Of a stretch of DNA of 64,000 bases, positions 59,411 to 64,000 are shown piece after piece (positions within the stretch are counted from its first letter, which is position 1; each line of letters begins with the position of its first letter). The notes under the pieces are model-generated. The model did no database searches. It was not told the origin of the DNA and was given only the letters and a program-made list of their open reading frames with translations. Both the position numbers and the translations under genes were made by a program. Origin of the DNA: Pseudevernia furfuracea (taxonomy: Eukaryota; Ascomycota; Lecanoromycetes; Lecanorales; Parmeliaceae); the NCBI GenBank assembly GCA_022315425.1, contig JAIUPT010000036.1:1054001-1118000 (forward strand), read 5' to 3'.

Positions 59411-60247
59411 TCACTTACACTCGTTGTAACAGTTCGTGAGCACGGCCTCACACCACCAATCTTCCTGGCTAGTCGTCCCCAAAGGCTGCCCCACCGTAAA
59501 GGTTTCGTTGCTATCCGGATACACGCATCCCGCTATCGCAGTGATCGTCATATTGAACCCTTTTTCATTACTGCTCAATCCACCGTTGCCGTCGTCGGAG
59601 TTGTCCTCTTGGCTGTCTCCACTCAGGATGCCGTTGTGTGGCGGTGCTAAAAGTTCTGCCAGAGTGAGTCGACCGTTGCCGTCGCAGAATACATAAGTTT
59701 TTTCAATGACGTCATTGGCGTCGGAGTATTGGCCTATGGGGCTGGGAGCGCAGCTCGGGAGGCCAATGTTGGTGGTGTCCGCGATGATGCTTGTGGGTGC
59801 AGGTGGCGTGGTAGTTGTGGTTGGCGCAGGTGGCGGAGGGGTACTGGATGATGATGTCGTTGGCGCAGGTGGCGGAGGGGTACTGGATGATGATTTCGTT
59901 GGCGCGGGTGGCGGAGGGGTACTGGATGATGATCTCGTTGATGTAGGTGTGCTTGATGGGGACGTTGTTTTCGTCGACCCGCGCAAAGTGGTCGCCTCCA
60001 ACGTGGGGCTATGTGTGACTGCATTTGGAGCAGGAACACTGAGGACTTCACCCGGTTGCAAGTCGTTGACGGAAATCCCAGGGTTCGCGGCCTCCAGGGC
60101 AGCGACGGAGCCTCCTTGCTCGGCGGCAATTCTTGCTAGAGTATCGCCACTTTGGACAATGATTGCGTTTATTTGTTGAAGGAAGACTGCAGCGACGATG
60201 ACGAGATGCGCCACGAGTGTGTCAAGTTTGATTGAAGGAAAATGCAT
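59411..60247 (-). CDS. Secreted LysM protein with Ser/Pro/Thr repeat linker
   Basis: Single-exon protein of 278 residues. The N-terminal hydrophobic segment (LVAHLVIVAAVFLQQINA) is a signal peptide. One LysM domain follows at about residues 29-72: VQSGDTLARIAAEQGGSVAAL, then NPGISVNDLQPGEVLSVPA. A linker at about 75-155 is rich in Ser, Thr and Pro and contains three copies of a 13-residue unit of the type STPPPPAPTxSSS. The C-terminal 120 residues contain six Cys and a long acidic SGDSQEDNSDDGNGG stretch but match no domain I know. LysM binds chitin or peptidoglycan oligomers. Secreted fungal LysM proteins protect hyphae or mask chitin, which may apply here. It could be heavily O-glycosylated. 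Confidence 0.85.
   Translation of the reverse strand: MHFPSIKLDTLVAHLVIVAAVFLQQINAIIVQSGDTLARIAAEQGGSVAALEAANPGISVNDLQPGEVLSVPAPNAVTHSPTLEATTLRGSTKTTSPSSTPTSTRSSSSTPPPPAPTKSSSSTPPPPAPTTSSSSTPPPPAPTTTTTPPAPTSIIADTTNIGLPSCAPSPIGQYSDANDVIEKTYVFCDGNGRLTLAELLAPPHNGILSGDSQEDNSDDGNGGLSSNEKGFNMTITAIAGCVYPDSNETFTVGQPLGTTSQEDWWCEAVLTNCYNECK
59825..59941 (-). repeat. Coding 39-bp tandem repeat, three units
   Basis: Three copies of a 39-bp unit starting ggcgcaggtggcgg at 59825, 59864 and 59903 differ by only one or two bases each. They encode the 13-residue Pro/Ser/Thr unit of the LysM protein linker. Copy number is likely to vary among strains. Confidence 0.92.
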
Positions 60248-61045
60248 CTTGAAGTATACTCTATAGGTAAAATGCTGTACAGGCTTTTCGTCTCCTAACT
60301 CTAGTTTTCTAGAATTTTACTCGCACTTGATGTGAAGAAGTCTCTTTTGAGTTGATTTCAGTTATTAAGTCCAAACGAGAGAAGTCATAATTGTATATCC
60401 ATGCCTGTGAGAATGGTTTCTTTGACCTTTGGTGATACGCAAATCCATTGTCCTTTCCTTCGTCTCTTTCATGAGACAAGAAAGGGTTTTTAATTATTCG
60501 ATCTTACTATAGCGTAGCTACTTTACTTTCGCTATTCTAGTCTTGTAGAAGACAAAGAAATTGAACGATTAAGATCGAAAATGACAGTGAAGCGCAGTAT
60601 CTGTTATGCATAGAGAAAAGAAATCAACGCACATGACTGAAAGTGCTTATGACCCTTTATACTCTTCTTTCTCCGTCTTTCATATGTATAAGATCGACTT
60701 GTATACTTATATATCTTTTTTGTTTTCTATGCCTTGTCATTATAATATAGCAAGGTTATTTCACTAATTGGCCAACAAGGATTTTGAAAAAGGTCTCTGA
60801 GAGTTCAAGAAGCAGTACGATCACAAAATGAAAAGGCATCCATCATCCATGGAGCGATCAGGACAAGTCTAATAATGGCTATCGATGACCACGTAACTTA
60901 TCGCAAAGCGCCGCCCTATTGTCGCACGCTCGGAGTGCGAACATGCGTATGTCTTAGTGCGCCAAGAACGTAGGGCTGAGGGCTGTGGACGACATGCATT
61001 TGCAGCACGGGAGTAAAGACAAGCACATAGTATCTGACCTCCGAC
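60248..61045. promoter_or_regulatory. Bidirectional promoter region, A/T-rich
   Basis: About 800 bp between divergent starts (LysM gene to the left, proteasome chaperone to the right). It is markedly A/T-rich at 60300-60780. No gene. Confidence 0.45.
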
Positions 61046-61597
61046 ATGCCTCTTATCATGTCCAAATCTGTAGATGCCCCATCTCTTGCGCGGTCACTGC
61101 CAGAGCCCACGGCAGCCGCCGCAACCTCAGCATCGCCTACACAGCACCCCCAGCAACTCTCCCTCCCTCTCCCTCTCTCACCGCACACGACCCTCCACGT
61201 ACAGATCACCCCCCTCGAGACTACCACCATGGTATTCATGACGACCACAGACCCATCCACCAGTTCCTCCCTCAGCGCCCTCGGATCATTCGTATATTCT
61301 ATGCCCAACGTACCTTGCCTACTTCCAGATCCCATATCAAATTACCAGAACGGCTGACTTGGGATCCCATTCTAGCGATTGAACCCCTCCGAGCCCCTCA
61401 GTACATCTTTGTATGCCGTCCCTGGAAGCATTGACTTCGCCACAAGAGTAGCCAAGATACTGGCGAGGAGAACGGGGTTGCCTGCCTATGTGGGCTGTAG
61501 TGTTGTATTTGGGAGCTCGGTCATCGAGGAGGAGATGGCGGCTGTAAGGGCTGCGGTCGAGGGCATTATGGGAGTTTTGCGTGAGGGCAAGCGGTGA
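61046..61597 (+). CDS. PAC4-type proteasome assembly chaperone
   Basis: Predicted 161-residue protein from two exons (61046-61309 and 61376-61597), 66-bp intron, phase 0. The pattern HVQITPLETTTMVFMTTTD, then LGSFVYSMPN, then IDFATRVAKILARRTGLPAYVGCSV and an acidic helix (EEEMAAVRAAVEGIM) matches proteasome assembly chaperone 4 (PSMG4, yeast Poc4/Irc25 group). That chaperone forms a heterodimer with PAC3 and helps the alpha ring of the 20S core assemble in the cytosol. The first 45 residues are low complexity (Ala/Ser/Pro-rich) and probably disordered. ATGs at 61046 and 61058 are both usable starts. Confidence 0.82.
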
Positions 61598-62142
61598 GCA
61601 GTGATCGCAGTTCATCGTAGCGGAAAGCAGAGGGGCTCATGAGAGGCGCACCTCTTTCAAACAAAGGATCCGACAGCCGTTAAACTTCAGCTAGAGGCTA
61701 TAGAAGCGTTGGCATAACTCGAGTATCGACTACGAGAGGATAGGTATGTCGACGAATAAACACGGAGAGCGCCCGACCTTTGGCGCCGACGACACGCTGG
61801 AGCACACTCAAGCGCGACTACCAGAAGTTGCCGAAACTCCTATGGAGAGCAGAAAATTGCGCTGCAAGATCTTGATCGCGGGTGTGCTCCGTTTCTGTCC
61901 TATCCAGCTTTGCCGAGTCAGTAATCGCGCTATGCACTTCGCAAGATACCAAGGTACCGGAGTACAAGCTTAGTACAGTTCATTATCACGGAGAGACTTC
62001 TATTCTGCGGTAATTCTCTATATTCTGCTCCCTGTCACCTCTGCTCGCTGGTGAAGTATGTACAACGTTGATATATGAGTCTTGAAAAGCGCCACCTTTC
62101 CTGCCCCTGACCCCTCGGTTATGGCGAAGCGCCGACAGAGCC
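61598..62142. other. Spacer between convergent genes
   Basis: This is 545 bp between the stops of the PAC4-type gene and the acidic-protein gene; it should hold both terminators. A short plus-strand ORF (61746-61973) is unsupported. Confidence 0.45.
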
Positions 62143-63713
62143 TCAAGCACCTTCCTCCTGTGCTTCCCCAGACTCCTCATCATCCCACCCCCCCTCCATC
62201 ACCTCAGCAAACTCGTACTGAGAAATGCCGCCGGTCCACCTACCCCTTGCCCCCAGCCTCGGTGCCTCACCCGGGTTACCTCGAGCCATCCACAGGTTCC
62301 TGAACTGCTCTTGCAGCATGCCCCATTGAGAGAAGTAATTGTCTCCTGGGTTCGTCGGCTGCGGCTCTTGTCCGGTAAGATCCGAGAAATGCTCCCTTGT
62401 GTTCTGAAGAGCACCTTGCAATTCGGCTTCCTCTTCAGCATCTGTTGGCTGGTCGTGACGGGAGTCGAGGGGGTCTATGAGGCTGCTAGATACGCTGCTT
62501 TCGTCAACAGTATCATCCTCGGAGGGTTGGTCCCGAGCTTGAGCCTCCTCAACGGCTTCGTCACCATCTGCATCGTCGGTGGAGTCGTCATCGTCGCCGC
62601 TAGCCGCAGCAGCCGGATCCAAAGACCCTGCATCTGCAGGCCCTGAACTCGGCCCTGCAACTGTACTGCTTGTGCCAGCTGCCGTCCTCTTGATCTTGTC
62701 AATGCGTTCTTGGCGAGTAGGAGCTTTGCTTTTCTTGTCCTCGTTCAAACCGATCAGGGCGTATTGTGCCCTTTGTTCAGGAGTCAGATCTTTATCCGTG
62801 GCTCGATTTCGATTTATCTGATCCTGTGTTCGGAGGCTGTGCATGAACGTGGTCTGCTGGTCTCTGCCTTTCTTCAACATCCAGCTGATAAGTCCGGCCT
62901 TTGTTCGGGCATTGCTCGCCCGCTTCGACAGAGCTCGCCTGCCATACACGGGTTCCTTCCCTTTAGCCCCGTCTTTCGTCCACTCTCGTGCTTCGATATC
63001 GCGCAGCTCGAGGCGATCGTCGTGTCTCATCCACGCTTCTATCCTCAATCCCTCGACCTGAGAAGATATGGTCAGAGGGATCCGGAAGTTGCGGATCGGC
63101 TTGTTGTCCCAGTCGAGAACAACACGCCCCTTGTACTTCAGCACCCCAATATCATAAGGGGGCCTCGTGAAAGGGGTTGGACGATTCCAGAGGGTGAGTT
63201 CGTCGGGCCAGTGCCGGCGATCGGTCATGTCCCATGTGGTCTGGGTGCTCTCCACGGCGGTGATATCCAAAGGATCCTCGCCAGCTGCGGGCTGTCCGTG
63301 GACTATAAACTTGTCAGCCTGATCCTTCGAAAAGCTCCACACAAACAAACCGTATCTGAGGCCTCCTTTCCTTCCCTTCTTCAACAACTGCTCCCAAATC
63401 TCGTGGTGCTTGACAGGGGTCTTCGCACTACCGTCTTCTCCATCCTCATCTTCATCCTCGCTACTCTCATCCTCCTCAGCCGAGCCGTCGTCGTCCGCTT
63501 GTGGCTCTCTGTTAGACAACGGGGCCCTTTGGGGCTCTTGAGTGCTCGCCGCTGCTTCCCCTGTTCAAGAAAATGCGCTTAGCTAACAGCAATCGTTGAT
63601 GTCGCCCAATTTTTCAAAGATGAAATCTTACCTGAAGCACGTCTTGCGGCTCTTGCGGCTCTCTCTGCGCGAGCCTCACGGTTCGCCTGTGTTGCTGGCC
63701 CTGGTCCAGACAT
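62143..63713 (-). CDS. Acidic protein of unknown function
   Basis: Predicted 499-residue hydrophilic protein from exons 63713-63632 and 63560-62143, 71-bp intron. The N-terminus is Ala/Arg/Glu-rich (ANREARAERAARAARRA), then an acidic run (SAEEDESSEDEDEDGEDG). The central part, about residues 80-220, looks folded: HHEIWEQLLKKGRKGGLRYG, TWDMTDRRHWPDELTLWNRP, and VVLDWDNKPIRNFRIPLTIS. A charged C-terminal half follows with a second acidic run (SGDDDDSTDDADGDEAVEEA) and a Trp-rich end (SQWGMLQEQFRNLWMARG). No enzyme or domain signature was recognised, and there is no signal peptide or membrane helix. Composition suggests a nuclear protein, but that is inference only. Confidence 0.78.
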
Positions 63714-64000
63714 TGTTTCTGAGGTTTCGAGTTGATGAGGATGGCAACTCGAAAGAGATTCCGATTTTGACTTGGTGGGATCTCGACTTGGTCAAGAGAG
63801 ATCCAGGGACGGCACGTTCAAGAATATGTCTTGACTTAGTGAAGATCTCAACAGAGTAAGATGCGATCTCCAGATGTCAAGTAGCAGAGGATGCTTTGTG
63901 GACAAGATCTGCTCAGGAAGTTCTTGAAGATGATATGTAGAAGAGAAGGTGGTGGGAGGACGGGAAATTATAGGCCCTTAGGAGGCAGAAATTCATCTGC
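63714..64000. promoter_or_regulatory. Right-edge promoter region
   Basis: Upstream of the acidic-protein gene start; expected to hold its promoter. No other gene seen before the window ends. Confidence 0.4.

Noticed and set aside
59706..60179. 157-codon plus-strand ORF rich in Gly/Val/Asp
   Set aside because: Antisense of the LysM protein repeat region; its periodicity comes from the 39-bp repeat.

Overview
The window reads as nuclear DNA of a filamentous ascomycete (Pezizomycotina). Genes are split by many short GT-AG introns of about 45-100 bp. Several gene types are typical of that group: a prefoldin Gim3, an Sda1, a PAC4-like chaperone, an Hsp70 of the HSP12A type, a carnosine-methyltransferase homologue, thaumatin-like, Rds1-like and LysM secreted proteins, and NLR-type TPR fragments. 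Gene spacing is loose and microsatellites are common. No tRNA, rRNA, CRISPR array or recognisable intact transposon was found.

Layout. 0.8-8.8 kb is a compact housekeeping and transport block: a BCS1-like AAA ATPase (-), an MFS drug/H+ antiporter-type transporter (-), prefoldin subunit 4 (-) and, diverging from it, a GABA/choline-type amino-acid permease (+) with a GC-AG intron. 8.8-11.1 kb is repeat-rich spacer. 11.1-16.1 kb (-) holds a very long, odd gene: an F-box-like start, an internal Zn2Cys6 cluster, a stretch resembling the N-flank of SET9 histone methyltransferases, and a tail homologous to an NLR/TPR fragment found again at 34.3-35.0 kb. 18.4-24.0 kb holds two decayed secondary-metabolism genes, an FAD monooxygenase and an A-T-R adenylate-forming reductase, both broken by indels and stops. 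SDA1 (24.4-26.9 kb) is intact.

26.9-38.4 kb is gene-poor and contains fragments: two related small MPR-type ORFs (one broken, one intact), a truncated NLR-TPR gene, and a broken MYND-finger gene. 38.4-40.9 kb is an Hsp70-like ATPase with a Pro/Gly/Gln-rich extension. 41-44.8 kb appears empty apart from microsatellites.

44.8-52.5 kb is rich in surface or secreted products: an Rds1/ferritin-like protein, a small GPI-type protein, a thaumatin-like protein and a four-helix membrane protein. 52.5-57.2 kb has only a weak gene remnant. 57.2-63.7 kb holds a carnosine N-methyltransferase homologue, a LysM protein with a 39-bp coding repeat, a PAC4-type proteasome assembly chaperone and an acidic protein of unknown function.

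The most unusual material is the 11-16 kb mosaic gene with its NLR-derived tail, and the degraded metabolite locus beside it. All homology statements are from reading the translated sequence; no database search was run.
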